A stretch of DNA of 64,000 nucleotides from Pseudomonas sp. M47T1 (GCF_000263855.1 NZ_AJWX01000026.1:1-64000), one strand, 5' to 3'; shown: positions 8,314 through 17,913, numbered from the stretch's first letter. The notes: generated from the letters alone by a model not told the origin. Numbers and translations are program-made.

Positions 8314-8321
8314 AACAACAA
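8314..8321 (+). promoter_or_regulatory. Crc/Hfq CA-motif upstream of kguT
   Basis: AACAACAA lies 7 nt before the AGGAG ribosome site of kguT (8329-8333). It is a canonical AAnAAnAA element placed to repress transporter translation when preferred carbon sources are present. Confidence 0.65.
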
Positions 8322-8340
8322 AATGCTCAGGAGCACGCCC

Positions 8341-9639
8341 ATGAACACGCCGAAACTGGCGACCCGCCGCTGGTGGGTGGTCATGCCCATTGTTTTCATC
8401 ACCTACAGCCTGGCCTACCTGGACCGCGCCAACTACGGCTTCGCCGCCGCTTCCGGCATGGCCAAGGACCTGGCCATGACACCCGGCCTGTCCTCGTTGC
8501 TGGGGGCGCTGTTTTTCCTGGGCTATTTCTTCTTCCAGGTGCCAGGTGCCCTCTACGCGGAAAAGCGCAGCGTGAAGAAACTGATCTTCGCCAGCCTGAT
8601 CGCCTGGGGCGCCCTGGCCAGCCTGACCGGCGTGGTGGCGAACGCCTATTGGCTCATTGGTATCCGCTTCATGCTGGGCGTGGTGGAGGCCGTGGTGATG
8701 CCGGCCATGCTGGTGTACCTGTGCTACTGGTTCACCCGCGCCGAGCGCTCGCGCGCCAACACCTTCCTGATCCTGGGCAACCCGGTGACCATGCTGTGGA
8801 TGTCGGTGGTGTCGGGGTACCTGGTGCAGCATTTCAGCTGGCGCTGGATGTTCATTGTCGAAGGGATTCCGGCGATTGTCTGGGCGTTTATCTGGTGGCG
8901 CCTGGCTGATGAAAAGCCGGCGGATGCTGGCTGGCTGAGCGACCAGCAGAAAAAGGCTTTGCAAGCCACCCTGGCCGCCGAGCAGGAAGGCATCAAGCCG
9001 GTGAAGAACTACGCCGAGGCGTTCCGTTCGCCCAAGGTCATCATCCTGTCGATACAGTTTTTCTGCTGGAGCATCGGCGTGTACGGCTTTGTGCTGTGGC
9101 TGCCGTCCATCCTCAAGCAGGGCCAGGAAATGGACATGGTCGAGGCCGGCTGGCTGTCGGCACTGCCTTACCTGGCCGCGGTGATCGCCATGCTGGCCGT
9201 CAGTTGGGGATCGGACCGTATTCAGCGGCGCAAACGCTTTGTGTGGCCGCCGTTACTGCTGGCGGCGCTGGCGTTCTATGGCTCGTATGCCCTGGGCACC
9301 GAGCATTTCTGGTGGTCCTACGGCTTGCTGGTGCTGGCCGGTGCATGCATGTACGCGCCGTACGGGCCGTTCTTCGCCATCGTGCCCGAGGTACTGCCAG
9401 CCAACGTGGCCGGTGGCGCCATGGCGCTGATCAACAGCATGGGCGCACTGGGCTCATTCGCCGGCTCGTACTGGGTGGGCTACCTCAACAGCACCACCGG
9501 CAACCCCGGCGCTTCCTACCTGTTGATGAGCGGCGCACTGGTGCTGTCCGCCGTGCTGACGATTCTGCTGGCCCCTGGCGGCTGCGACACAGTGCGGCCC
9601 AAGGCCGACGCTCGCCCCCTCACCGCCCACCATTCCTGA
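8341..9639 (+). CDS. kguT: 2-ketogluconate MFS transporter
   Basis: 432-residue major facilitator of the anion:cation symporter type, with about 12 hydrophobic segments. The start 'WWVVMPIVFITYSLAYLDRA' is typical of hexuronate/galactonate-type carriers (conserved Asp-Arg after helix 1). ATG at 8341 with AGGAG 7 nt upstream. It lies 52 bp after kguK and 15 bp before kguD. Predicted inner-membrane importer of 2-ketogluconate, the pathway inducer. Substrate is assigned from operon context. Confidence 0.92.
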   Translation: MNTPKLATRRWWVVMPIVFITYSLAYLDRANYGFAAASGMAKDLAMTPGLSSLLGALFFLGYFFFQVPGALYAEKRSVKKLIFASLIAWGALASLTGVVANAYWLIGIRFMLGVVEAVVMPAMLVYLCYWFTRAERSRANTFLILGNPVTMLWMSVVSGYLVQHFSWRWMFIVEGIPAIVWAFIWWRLADEKPADAGWLSDQQKKALQATLAAEQEGIKPVKNYAEAFRSPKVIILSIQFFCWSIGVYGFVLWLPSILKQGQEMDMVEAGWLSALPYLAAVIAMLAVSWGSDRIQRRKRFVWPPLLLAALAFYGSYALGTEHFWWSYGLLVLAGACMYAPYGPFFAIVPEVLPANVAGGAMALINSMGALGSFAGSYWVGYLNSTTGNPGASYLLMSGALVLSAVLTILLAPGGCDTVRPKADARPLTAHHS

Positions 9640-9654
9640 CCTTGAGAACCTGTG

Positions 9655-10617
9655 ATGAAAAAGCACGTGGTGCTGTACAAGAAACTGTCTCCTGCCTTGC
9701 TGGCCCGCCTGGGCGACCAGGTGGATGTCACCTACATCGAAGACCCGGCCAGCGACGGCCTGGCGCGCCTGCGCGAAGCCCTGCCCCAGGCCCATGGCCT
9801 GCTGGGCGCCAGCCTGAAACTGGACGCCGCGCTGCTGGACCTGGCGCCGCACCTTGAGGCGGTGTCCAGCGTCTCGGTGGGGGTGGACAACTACGACATC
9901 GCCGACCTCACTCGCCGCGGCGTGCAACTGACCAACACCCCTGACGTGCTCACCGAGACCACCGCCGACACCGGCTTTGCGCTGATACTGGCCACGGCCA
10001 GGCGCGTGGTGGAGCTGGCCAACCTGGTGCGCGACGGGCACTGGACCGCCAGCGTCGGGCCCACGCACTTCGGCACGGATGTGCATGGCAAAACCCTGGG
10101 CATCATCGGCATGGGCCGTATTGGTGAAGCCCTGGCACAGCGTGGGCACTTCGGCTTTGGCATGCCGGTGATCTACCACAGCCACTCGCCCAAGCCCGCC
10201 GTGGACCAGCGCTTCGGCGCCCGCCACTGCGGGCTGGACGAGTTTCTGCAGGAAGCCGATTTCATCTGCCTGACCTTGCCATTGACCGCCGAAACCACCG
10301 GCCTGATTGGCGCCCGAGAGCTGGAATTGATGGGGCCCGACAGCATTTTCATCAACATTTCGCGCGGCAAGGTCGTCGATGAAAAGGCATTGATCCACGC
10401 CCTGCAAACCGGCCAGATCCGCGCCGCCGGCCTCGACGTGTTCGAGCGCGAGCCGTTGGAACCGACATCGCCGCTGCTCACGCTCGACAACGTGGTGGCC
10501 ACCCCGCACATCGGCTCCGCCACCCACGAAACCCGCGAAGCCATGGCCCGCTGCGCGGTAGACAACCTGCTGGCCGCACTGCGCGGCGACCGGCCGCAGA
10601 ACCTCGTCAACCCGTAG
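9655..10617 (+). CDS. kguD: 2-keto-6-phosphogluconate reductase
   Basis: 320-residue D-isomer 2-hydroxyacid dehydrogenase. The dinucleotide-binding motif 'GIIGMGRIG' begins at ~149, the catalytic Arg lies in 'NISRGKVVDE', and the catalytic His in 'TPHIGSATHE'. The family's GhrB-like members reduce 2-keto acids with NAD(P)H. In this operon the product is 6-phosphogluconate, which enters the Entner-Doudoroff route. I took the second of two tandem start codons (ATG 9655, after GTG 9652). Last gene of the operon. Confidence 0.9.
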   Translation: MKKHVVLYKKLSPALLARLGDQVDVTYIEDPASDGLARLREALPQAHGLLGASLKLDAALLDLAPHLEAVSSVSVGVDNYDIADLTRRGVQLTNTPDVLTETTADTGFALILATARRVVELANLVRDGHWTASVGPTHFGTDVHGKTLGIIGMGRIGEALAQRGHFGFGMPVIYHSHSPKPAVDQRFGARHCGLDEFLQEADFICLTLPLTAETTGLIGARELELMGPDSIFINISRGKVVDEKALIHALQTGQIRAAGLDVFEREPLEPTSPLLTLDNVVATPHIGSATHETREAMARCAVDNLLAALRGDRPQNLVNP

Positions 10618-10679
10618 CTGCCGACAGGCTGTGTCTTGCGACGCGGTATGCCAGGCAATGGGCGGCCACTGCTAGCGGT

Positions 10680-12305
10680 TCAGAATCTGAACCGCGACAC
10701 CAGGTTATCGAGGTTGCCCGCCAGTTGTGCCAGGTCGCGGGTGGCTTCGCGGGACTGTTGCGCGCCGTCGGCGGCGCGGCTGGCGAAGTCGCGGATGTTG
10801 AGCAGGTTGCTGTCCACTTCGCGGGCCACCTGGGCCTGTTCTTCGGTGGCGCTGGCGATCACCAGGTTGCGCTCCATGATCTGCTCCATGGCCTGGGTAA
10901 TGCCCTGCAGCGCCTGGGCCGCGCCGTCGGCAATGCCCAGGGTGGCGTCGGCGCGCTGGGCGCTGGTGTGCATGGCTTGCAGCGCCAGGTCGGAACCGCT
11001 GCGCATGCCCTGCACCATGGTTTCGATTTCCAGGGTGGATTGCTGGGTGCGGTGGGCCAGTGCCCGTACTTCGTCCGCCACCACCGCGAAGCCACGCCCG
11101 GACTCGCCCGCGCGCGCTGCCTCGATGGCCGCGTTCAGGGCCAGCAGGTTGGTCTGCCCGGCAATGGCACCAATCACGTCCAGCACTGAGCCAATGGCCT
11201 GGGAGCGTTCGGCCAGTGCGCTGACCTGGGCGGCCGTGGCGTGCAGGTCGGCGCGCAACTGCTCGATGCTGGCGCGGGTGTCGGCCACCTTGCCCTGGCC
11301 CTGACGCGCCACTTCGTTGCAGTCGCGGGTGGAATCGGAGGTGGACACCGCGTGGCTGGCCACCTCATCCACCGCCGCGCTGAGCTCAGTGACGGCAGTG
11401 GCGGCCATGTTCACCTCTTCGCTTTGCCGGTGCATGCCGTCGCTGCCCGCCTCCGACGCCTGGCGCAGGGCCAACAACGACGAGGACAAAGCCTTGGAAC
11501 TGGTGGAGATTTCGCTCAGGGTCTGGCGCAGTTGCTGCTGCATGGCCGCCAGGGCAGTCAGCAGACGCCCGGCTTCGTCGCTGCCATCGGCCTTGATCGG
11601 CTGGCTGAGGTCGCCGCCGGCAATGCGCTCGGCAGCGCCCAGCGCGGCCATCAGCGGCGTGACGATGCTGCGGGTCAACACCAGGGCAAGCACGATGGTG
11701 GCCAACGCAGCCAGGCCGATGAACACCAGGATGACGGTGCGCGAGCGGCTGTATTGCTCGGCCGAGCGCTGGGTTTCGGTGCCGATGCCGGCGCCGTAGT
11801 AATCGGCCAATTCATTGAGCTGGCTGCCGGAGTCGTCCACCAGCGGCTTCATTTCCACCAGCAGCAGCTTGAGCAACGCGCCCTTGTCAGCCTGCCCGGC
11901 CAGCACGAAGGAGCGCTGCAAGGCATCGTTGTAGCCCTTGAGCGACTGTTCGAAGCGCTGGAATATTTCCTGCTCCTTGGGCGTGTTCACCCGCGGGCGA
12001 AAGGCTTGCAGCTTGCCTTGCAAATCATTCAGGCGCGTGTCCATCTGGCTGCGGTAGCTGGTAATACTGGCAGGGTCGGTGTCCAGCGCCATGCGCAGGG
12101 AAATGGTACGGATGCGCAGCATGATCTCGCGAATGTCGCTAACCGCCCGCAGGCTGGGCACCCAGTCATTCTCGGTAGCCACCTGGCCCTGGCGGATATC
12201 TGCCATCTGCGCCAAGGCAAAGAAACCCAGCAGCGCCACCAGGGCGGCAATCAGGGAGAAGCCGGTCAAGGCACGAGGGGCGACGCCGATGTTTCTTATT
12301 AGCAT
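10680..12305 (-). CDS. Methyl-accepting chemotaxis protein
   Basis: 541-residue transmembrane chemoreceptor. Membrane helix 1 is at ~12-33, followed by a periplasmic four-helix-bundle-like ligand domain to ~188, membrane helix 2 at ~190-210, a HAMP region to ~260, and a long coiled-coil signalling domain. The conserved hairpin tip contains 'GQTNLLALNAAIEAARAGES'. The C-terminus 'LVSRFRF' lacks a CheR/CheB tether pentapeptide. I start at the ATG at 12305; an upstream in-frame extension is rich in Arg/Cys and unlikely. Convergent with kguD 62 bp away. Its ligand is unknown; proximity suggests, but does not show, a sugar acid. Confidence 0.92.
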   Translation of the reverse strand: MLIRNIGVAPRALTGFSLIAALVALLGFFALAQMADIRQGQVATENDWVPSLRAVSDIREIMLRIRTISLRMALDTDPASITSYRSQMDTRLNDLQGKLQAFRPRVNTPKEQEIFQRFEQSLKGYNDALQRSFVLAGQADKGALLKLLLVEMKPLVDDSGSQLNELADYYGAGIGTETQRSAEQYSRSRTVILVFIGLAALATIVLALVLTRSIVTPLMAALGAAERIAGGDLSQPIKADGSDEAGRLLTALAAMQQQLRQTLSEISTSSKALSSSLLALRQASEAGSDGMHRQSEEVNMAATAVTELSAAVDEVASHAVSTSDSTRDCNEVARQGQGKVADTRASIEQLRADLHATAAQVSALAERSQAIGSVLDVIGAIAGQTNLLALNAAIEAARAGESGRGFAVVADEVRALAHRTQQSTLEIETMVQGMRSGSDLALQAMHTSAQRADATLGIADGAAQALQGITQAMEQIMERNLVIASATEEQAQVAREVDSNLLNIRDFASRAADGAQQSREATRDLAQLAGNLDNLVSRFRF

Positions 12306-12527
12306 GTGAATGTCCCGAGGCAGCAGTGGGGTAGCGTTGGCGCAATGTTGCTTGGTTATCGTACCTCGCGAACGTTTCTGTAGCCCCGCGGCAAAATATT
12401 GTCCTACACACTGGCTAATGGCCCGGTCGAGTGGCGATTGCACAACCCTCCACCTAGTTGTACGATGTCCGTCAACATCAAGCCATTAGTGCTTTCTCAG
12501 AACAATCTGAAGAACCAGGAGATCACG

Positions 12528-14108
12528 ATGTCCACCCTTCTCGGCCACAACTTCATCGCCGGCGCCCGCAGTGCCCAGGGCAGCAAGCGCCTGCAGAGCC
12601 TGGACGCCACCACCGGCGAGGCGCTGCCGTTCGAATTCACCCAGGCTACCGAAGCCGAAGTCGACGCCGCCTGCCGCGCCGCCGAAACCGCTTTTGGCGA
12701 ATTCCGCCACCTGAGCCCGGCCCGCCGTGCCGAGTTCCTCGACGCCATTGCTGACGAAATCGACGCCTTGGGCGATGACTTCGTCGCCATTGTGTGCCGC
12801 GAGACCGCGCTGCCTGCCGCGCGCATTCAGGGCGAACGTGGCCGCACCAGCGGCCAGATGCGCCTGTTCGCCAAAGTGCTGCGCCGTGGCGACTTCCTCG
12901 GCGCGCGCATTGACCTGGCCCTGCCCGAGCGCAAGCCGCTGCCACGCGTAGACCTGCGTCAATACCGCGTGGGCGTGGGCGCTGTGGCCGTGTTCGGCGC
13001 CAGCAACTTCCCGCTGGCCTTCTCCACCGCCGGTGGTGACACTGCCGCGGCCCTGGCCGCCGGCTGCCCGGTGGTGTTCAAGGCCCACAGCGGCCACATG
13101 GCCACCGCCGACCAAGTGGGCTGCGCGATCATTCGTGCGGCGGAAAAAACCGCCATGCCCAAGGGCGTGTTCAACATGATCTTCGGCGGTGGCGTGGGCG
13201 AGTGGCTGGTCAAGCACCCGGCCATCCAGGCCGTGGGCTTCACCGGCTCGCTGAGCGGCGGCAACGCCCTGTGCAAAATGGCCGCCGAGCGTGCGCAACC
13301 GATCCCGGTGTTTGCCGAAATGTCGAGCATCAACCCGGTGGTGTTGCTGCCAGAAGCCCTGGCCAGCCGTGGCGACACCGTGGCCAAGGAATTGGCCGCT
13401 TCGGTGGTGATGGGTTGTGGCCAGTTCTGCACCAACCCTGGCCTGGTGATTGGCGTACGCTCGCCTGCCTTCACCGCTTTCCAGGCGCAACTGCAAGAGC
13501 AGATGGCCGCCCAGGCGCCGCAAACCATGCTCAACGCCGGCGGCCTGCGCAGCTACGCCCAGGGCCTTGAGCACCTGCTGGCTCACCCTGGCGTCAGCCA
13601 CCTGGCCGGTGAGCCGCAGTCGGGCAACCAGGCCCGTCCACAGCTGTTCAAAGCTGATGTGGCGCTGTTGCTGGAAGGTGATGAGCTGCTGCAGGAAGAA
13701 GTGTTCGGCCCGGCCACCATTGTCATCGAAGCGGCTGACGATGCTCAGTTGAAAGCAGCGCTGCACGGCCTTCGCGGGCAACTGACCGCCACCCTGATCG
13801 GTGAGCAGTCGGACCTGGTTGCCTACCAGTGGCTGGTGCCGTTGCTGGAACAGAAAGTCGGCCGCATCCTGGTGAACGGCTACCCAACCGGCGTGGAAGT
13901 GTGCGAAGCCATGGTGCACGGTGGCCCCTACCCGGCCACCTCCGACTCGCGCGGCACTTCGGTGGGTACTTTGGCCATCGACCGTTTCCTGCGCCCGGTG
14001 TGTTACCAGAACTATCCCGAAGCCTTGCTGCCTGAAGCCCTGCGCAACAGTAACCCGCTGGGCCTCAAGCGCCTGGTCAACGGCGAGTGGAGCGATGCGG
14101 CGCTGTAA
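12528..14108 (+). CDS. Alpha-ketoglutaric semialdehyde dehydrogenase
   Basis: 526-residue aldehyde dehydrogenase of the 2,5-dioxovalerate type. Landmarks are 'VFGASNFPLAFSTAGGDT' (~163-180), the general-base Glu in 'PVFAEMSSINP' (~263) and the catalytic Cys in 'GQFCTNPG' (~301). The length and the FAEMSSINP motif are typical of KGSADH, which oxidises 2,5-dioxopentanoate to 2-oxoglutarate in oxidative pentose, uronate and aldarate pathways. Start chosen at ATG 12528 with AGGAGA 7 nt upstream. It faces the minus-strand sugar-acid genes 14177-18932 and probably carries out the last step of that pathway; no dehydratase of the pathway is in the window. Confidence 0.88.
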   Translation: MSTLLGHNFIAGARSAQGSKRLQSLDATTGEALPFEFTQATEAEVDAACRAAETAFGEFRHLSPARRAEFLDAIADEIDALGDDFVAIVCRETALPAARIQGERGRTSGQMRLFAKVLRRGDFLGARIDLALPERKPLPRVDLRQYRVGVGAVAVFGASNFPLAFSTAGGDTAAALAAGCPVVFKAHSGHMATADQVGCAIIRAAEKTAMPKGVFNMIFGGGVGEWLVKHPAIQAVGFTGSLSGGNALCKMAAERAQPIPVFAEMSSINPVVLLPEALASRGDTVAKELAASVVMGCGQFCTNPGLVIGVRSPAFTAFQAQLQEQMAAQAPQTMLNAGGLRSYAQGLEHLLAHPGVSHLAGEPQSGNQARPQLFKADVALLLEGDELLQEEVFGPATIVIEAADDAQLKAALHGLRGQLTATLIGEQSDLVAYQWLVPLLEQKVGRILVNGYPTGVEVCEAMVHGGPYPATSDSRGTSVGTLAIDRFLRPVCYQNYPEALLPEALRNSNPLGLKRLVNGEWSDAAL

Positions 14109-14133
14109 CACGCCCATTGAACATTCATTAGCC

Positions 14134-14160
14134 GTGGGAGCGGGCTCTGCCCGCTCCCAC
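14134..14160. terminator. Perfect REP palindrome between convergent genes
   Basis: GTGGGAGCGGGC-TCT-GCCCGCTCCCAC is a 12-bp perfect stem with a 3-nt loop. It lies between the convergent ends of the dehydrogenase and the epimerase gene, placed to act as a bidirectional transcript end. It belongs to the same REP family as 5106-5348 and 41478-41565. Confidence 0.7.
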
Positions 14161-14176
14161 ATGAGTAGCAATGTGC

Positions 14177-14959
14177 TTATGGTGCGACGAGTGCATGGGT
14201 AGTTTGGCAGGCCAACGCCAACCGCTCCACACTGCCCAGCGCCCCATACGGCATCTCGACACTCACCTGCACGTCCTTCGGCAACGCTGCCAGCAACTCG
14301 GCCAGCGGCAACTGCCCACGCCCCGGCGGCAAGCGGCCTTCGCGGGCTTCCTGGATGATGTGCTGCGGCGGCGGTGCCTGCAACGGCGCGTCGCACAGCT
14401 GCACCGCGCGCAACCAGCGTGGGTTCACCTCCCTCACCATAGCTACCTTGCCGCCACTGCGGAACAGGTGCAGCGCGTCCAGCAGAATACCGCCATTGGC
14501 CTGACCCGCCCCTTCAACGATCTGCCGCGCCTGTTGCAGGTTGCCCACTTCGCGCCAGCGCATGAATTCCAAATCCACCCTCACACCAAAATCGGCCGCC
14601 AGTTCGCACAGGTGCGCGTAGTGATCGGTCAGCCGCGAAAACTCCCCATCATCACCCGACACCGTCAGGCTGCTGGCGCCCAGGTCTGCCCCGGCTTCCA
14701 ACAATGGCACCAGGGCAAGAAGGTCGACCTGGGGCGTCAGTTCGACGAACTCGATATCGCTGACGCGCACGCCTTCACTGTTCAGCACGGCCTTGAGCGC
14801 CTGCCGCGCCGCAGCGTCCAACGGGTAACACAGGCCGCCCGCCATGGCCGGATGCAAGCGCAAGCCCACTGCTGAAAAGCCAGCCCCCGCCGCCTGACGA
14901 ACCAGGTCGGCGGGGGCCAGTTGCAGCGCGGTCAGATGCGCCACGCCAAGGGCTTTCAA
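14177..14959 (-). CDS. Sugar phosphate isomerase/epimerase
   Basis: 260 residues of the xylose-isomerase-like TIM-barrel type. Possible metal ligands are Glu in 'DIEFVELTP', Glu in 'RVDLEFMRW', Asp in 'GILLDALHLFRSG' and Glu in 'VSVEMPYG'. The frame extends into the upstream SDR gene, so I start at the TTG at 14959, which overlaps the SDR stop codon (TTGA) and has AGGG 7 nt before it; GTG at 14944 is the alternative. Last gene of a five-gene minus-strand operon. Substrate unknown; an aldonate or keto-acid isomerisation is plausible. Confidence 0.78.
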   Translation of the reverse strand: MKALGVAHLTALQLAPADLVRQAAGAGFSAVGLRLHPAMAGGLCYPLDAAARQALKAVLNSEGVRVSDIEFVELTPQVDLLALVPLLEAGADLGASSLTVSGDDGEFSRLTDHYAHLCELAADFGVRVDLEFMRWREVGNLQQARQIVEGAGQANGGILLDALHLFRSGGKVAMVREVNPRWLRAVQLCDAPLQAPPPQHIIQEAREGRLPPGRGQLPLAELLAALPKDVQVSVEMPYGALGSVERLALACQTTHALVAP

Positions 14960-15696
14960 TAGGTGGCCCTGCCGCCGCTGAGGTCGAACACAAAGCCGGT
15001 GGTGAAGCTGCACTCGGGGCCGGCTATCCAGGTCACCATGTTGGCGATTTCCTCGATCTGCAGGAACCGGCCCATGGGAATCTTGGCCTTGCTGGCGGCG
15101 ATGTGCTCTGGGGTCATTTCGGCCATCAGGCCGGTTTCCACCATGGCCGGGGCGATGCAGTTCAGCAGCACGCCGTCCTGGGCCAGCTCCTTGGCGGCGG
15201 ACTTGGTGAAGGCAATCACGCCCGCCTTGGCGGCCGAGTAGGCAGAGATGTACTGTACGCCGTCCTTGCCGGCCATGGACGCCACGTTGACGATGCGTCC
15301 GTACTTGCGTTCACGCATGTGCACGATGGCGGTGCGGCAGCAATAGAACACGCCGGTCAGGTCGATGGCCAGCACCTGGTCCCAGGCCTCCACCGGGTAG
15401 TTCCACGACTCCACCACCGGGCCGTTGATGCCGGCGTTGTTGACCAGAATGTCCACGCGGCCCAGTTGCTCGACCACCTGCGCGAACGCAGCCTCCACCG
15501 ACTCCAGCGACGCGACGTTCACCGGCTGGCGCAAGGCTGGCGTGAAGCCGTTGGCGCCGCTGTCCCAGTTGTCGACGTTGAGGTCCCAGATCACGATGTT
15601 GGCACCCGCCTGACGCAGGCGCTTGGCAATGCCCAGGCCGATGCCGCGCATGCCGCCGGTGATAATGGCCGTCTGGCCTTCCAGGTGTTGACTCAT
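14956..15696 (-). CDS. Short-chain dehydrogenase/reductase
   Basis: 246 residues, classical SDR. Cofactor motif 'TGGMRGIG' lies at ~14-21, 'NNAGINGP' follows, and the catalytic pair is in 'YISAYSAAKAGV' (Tyr-x-x-x-Lys). An acidic residue after the second strand ('IWDLNVDNWD') suggests NAD preference. The ATG at 15696 is favoured over an upstream in-frame start because AAGGAG lies 8 nt before it. It overlaps the next gene by 4 nt and follows the MFS gene by 14 bp. Probably oxidises or reduces a hydroxyl of the sugar acid handled by this operon. Confidence 0.85.
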   Translation of the reverse strand: MSQHLEGQTAIITGGMRGIGLGIAKRLRQAGANIVIWDLNVDNWDSGANGFTPALRQPVNVASLESVEAAFAQVVEQLGRVDILVNNAGINGPVVESWNYPVEAWDQVLAIDLTGVFYCCRTAIVHMRERKYGRIVNVASMAGKDGVQYISAYSAAKAGVIAFTKSAAKELAQDGVLLNCIAPAMVETGLMAEMTPEHIAASKAKIPMGRFLQIEEIANMVTWIAGPECSFTTGFVFDLSGGRATY

Positions 15697-15710
15697 GTAA
15701 ATGCTCCTTT

Positions 15711-17033
15711 TCAAGGGTTCGCGATATCAGGCAGACGCTTGAGGTCTTGCACGATGAACAGGTAGCTGGCGGCGCCGAACAGCGTCACCAGCGAGATAAA
15801 GCCCAGGGCCCATACAAACGAGCCGGTCAGGGTAACGATGATGCCGATCACCAGCGGGATGACGATGCCGGCGGCATTGGCGAACAGGTTGAACAGGCCG
15901 CCACTCAGGCCGATCAGGCCTTTTGGCGCGATGTCAGAGACAATCATCCAGGCCAGCGACGACATGCCTTGGGCGAAATAGGCCACGCACAGAATGGCTA
16001 TCACCAGCGCGTCGGAGTTCACGTAGTTGGCCAGCACAATCACCGAGGCCGTCAGCAGGCCGGTGATCACCGGCAGCTTGCGGGCTACGTTCAGGGAGAT
16101 GCCACGGCGCAGCATGGCGTCTGACAGCCAGCCGCCGAACAGGGTGCCGGCCGACGCGGCAATGAACGGCAGCACCGCCACCCAGCCCACTTTGAGCCAG
16201 GGCATGTGGCGCTCGGTCACCAGGTAGGTAGGGAACCAGGTGAGGAAGAACACGTTGGTGGAGTTACAGGCAAACTGGCCCAGGCAGATACCGAGCATGT
16301 TGCGCTGCTTGAGCAGGGCTGGAATCTGCGACCAGGCAAAGCGCGTGGCCTTCTGGCTGCCGTCCACCACGCCGCCACCCTGGGCGATGTAGTCCAGTTC
16401 AGCCTGATTGGTCTGGGTCGACTCGTGAGGCTCGTGAAATTTGCGCCACCACACCAGCCCGTACAACACCCCCACCGCGCCCACCGACATCAGCAGAAAA
16501 CGCCAGCCGTAGGCATGCAGCACCCAAAACAGCAGCGGCGTGAGAAACGCCAGGCCGCAGTACTCGGCCAGGGTATAGATGCTGGTGGCCCGCGCCCGCT
16601 CGCTCTGCGGGAACCAGATGGCGACCACCCGGCTGTTGGCCGGGAAGCACGGCGCCTCGGTGGCGCCGATCAGCAGGCGGATGCCCAGCAGCGAGGCAAA
16701 GCCGGTGGCCAGCCCCTGCAAGCCGGTGAACAGCGACCACAGGGTCAGCGCCAGCCAATAGGTGAGCTTGGTGCCCAGGCGATCCAGGAGGATGCCGCCG
16801 GGAATCTGCGCGGCGGCGTAGGTCCAGGAAAACGCCGAGAAAATCAGGCCCATCATGGCCGCGTTCAAGCCCAGGTCAGCGCTGATGCTGGGCGCAGCAA
16901 TGCCCATGACGCTGCGGTCCAGGTAGTTGATCAGGGTGCCACCGGCGATCAGGCCCAAAATCATGAAGCGGGTGCGGCTGCGCACCTGTACCGACGGGGC
17001 GGCGCAAGCGCGAATATCGAGTTTGGCTGTCAT
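15711..17033 (-). CDS. MFS sugar-acid transporter
   Basis: 440-residue major facilitator with about 12 membrane segments. 'LINYLDRSVMGIAAPSISAD' after helix 1 and 'GATEAPCFPANSRVVAIWFP' are hallmarks of the anion:cation symporter family (glucarate, galactonate and hexuronate carriers). AGAGG precedes the ATG at 17033, and an AACAATAACAA element lies just before it. Third gene of the operon. Most likely the importer for the substrate broken down by the neighbours; exact substrate unknown. Confidence 0.88.
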   Translation of the reverse strand: MTAKLDIRACAAPSVQVRSRTRFMILGLIAGGTLINYLDRSVMGIAAPSISADLGLNAAMMGLIFSAFSWTYAAAQIPGGILLDRLGTKLTYWLALTLWSLFTGLQGLATGFASLLGIRLLIGATEAPCFPANSRVVAIWFPQSERARATSIYTLAEYCGLAFLTPLLFWVLHAYGWRFLLMSVGAVGVLYGLVWWRKFHEPHESTQTNQAELDYIAQGGGVVDGSQKATRFAWSQIPALLKQRNMLGICLGQFACNSTNVFFLTWFPTYLVTERHMPWLKVGWVAVLPFIAASAGTLFGGWLSDAMLRRGISLNVARKLPVITGLLTASVIVLANYVNSDALVIAILCVAYFAQGMSSLAWMIVSDIAPKGLIGLSGGLFNLFANAAGIVIPLVIGIIVTLTGSFVWALGFISLVTLFGAASYLFIVQDLKRLPDIANP

Positions 17034-17045
17034 GAGGTATACCTC

Positions 17046-17056
17046 TTGTTATTGTT
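17046..17056 (-). promoter_or_regulatory. Crc/Hfq CA-motif upstream of the MFS gene
   Basis: On the minus strand AACAATAACAA (two overlapping AAnAAnAA units) lies immediately before the AGAGG ribosome site. Expected to confer catabolite repression of uptake. Confidence 0.6.
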
Positions 17057-17085
17057 AGTGCACAGGCATCCTTGCATCACGTGTT

Positions 17086-17913
17086 TCAGCAGAACCCGAA
17101 CAGGCGCCGCGGTGTGTCCCACATCACCCGTCGCCGCACCTCGGCGTCGGGCATGAACTGCTCGGCCAGCTTCAGCAGCGGGCCATAGTCGACGCGTTGC
17201 TGCATGCGCAGGAACGGCCAGTCCGAACCCCACACGCAGGCGTCCGGGCCAAAGGCGTCGAGCAGCGCCTGCACGTAGGCCAGGGTGTCCTCGAACACCG
17301 AGTCCATGGGTGCGAACTTCTGCATGCCGGAAATCTTCACCGTCGCCCGCCCGCGCTCGGCCAGCCGCAACAGGGCTTGGAAGCCGGGCTGGTATAGGCC
17401 ATGGGCAATGTCGGGGCGGCCGCAGTGGTCAATCAACAGGCGCACGTCGCTCTGGTCGATCAGCTCCAGCAATTGAACCAACTGGTCGCCCACGGTCTGG
17501 ATCTGCGCGAACAGGCCCAGTTCCGCCAGCTTGGGCAGCAACGCCTCGGCGCCGGCCATCACGGTCAGGCCTTCGGTGGCCGGGTTGAAGGCCACGCCCA
17601 CCACACCCTTGTCCTTGTAGGCCGCCAAAGCGTTCAGGCTGACGTCGTGGTCCACCACCACGATGCCTTTGTAGCGCCCCTCGCCACTGGCCAGGGCCGA
17701 CAGCAACAAGCGGTTGTCGGCGCGGTAGCCGCTGGTGGGTTGTACCAGCAGTGCATGCTGCACACCGTAGGCGTCCAGCACGCGGTTGAACTGGTTGAGC
17801 GTGCCGACTTCCTGGCCGGCCGGGCGGTAGAGGGTGTTGGCCAAATAAGGGAAGTTGGCCGGGTCGAACAGGTGATTGTGGCAGTCGATCTTGGGTTCGT
17901 CGTAGATGCTCAT
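17086..17913 (-). CDS. Amidohydrolase-family lactonase or isomerase
   Basis: 275-residue amidohydrolase-2 TIM barrel. It begins 'DEPKIDCHNHLFDP', the HxH metal/substrate motif, and carries 'LLIDHCGRPD' and 'CVWGSDWPFLR', the conserved His and Asp of this group. Relatives include 2-pyrone-4,6-dicarboxylate hydrolase and D-galactarolactone isomerase, so hydrolysis or isomerisation of a sugar lactone is likely. Its ATG overlaps the stop of the upstream dehydrogenase (ATGA), as expected if it takes that enzyme's lactone product. Confidence 0.82.
   Translation of the reverse strand: MSIYDEPKIDCHNHLFDPANFPYLANTLYRPAGQEVGTLNQFNRVLDAYGVQHALLVQPTSGYRADNRLLLSALASGEGRYKGIVVVDHDVSLNALAAYKDKGVVGVAFNPATEGLTVMAGAEALLPKLAELGLFAQIQTVGDQLVQLLELIDQSDVRLLIDHCGRPDIAHGLYQPGFQALLRLAERGRATVKISGMQKFAPMDSVFEDTLAYVQALLDAFGPDACVWGSDWPFLRMQQRVDYGPLLKLAEQFMPDAEVRRRVMWDTPRRLFGFC

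Noticed and set aside
12486..14396. 636-codon minus-strand ORF opposite the aldehyde dehydrogenase
   Set aside because: Its product is rich in His, Gly, Gln and Arg with no recognisable domain, the usual shadow of a high-GC gene. The plus-strand frame encodes a complete dehydrogenase.
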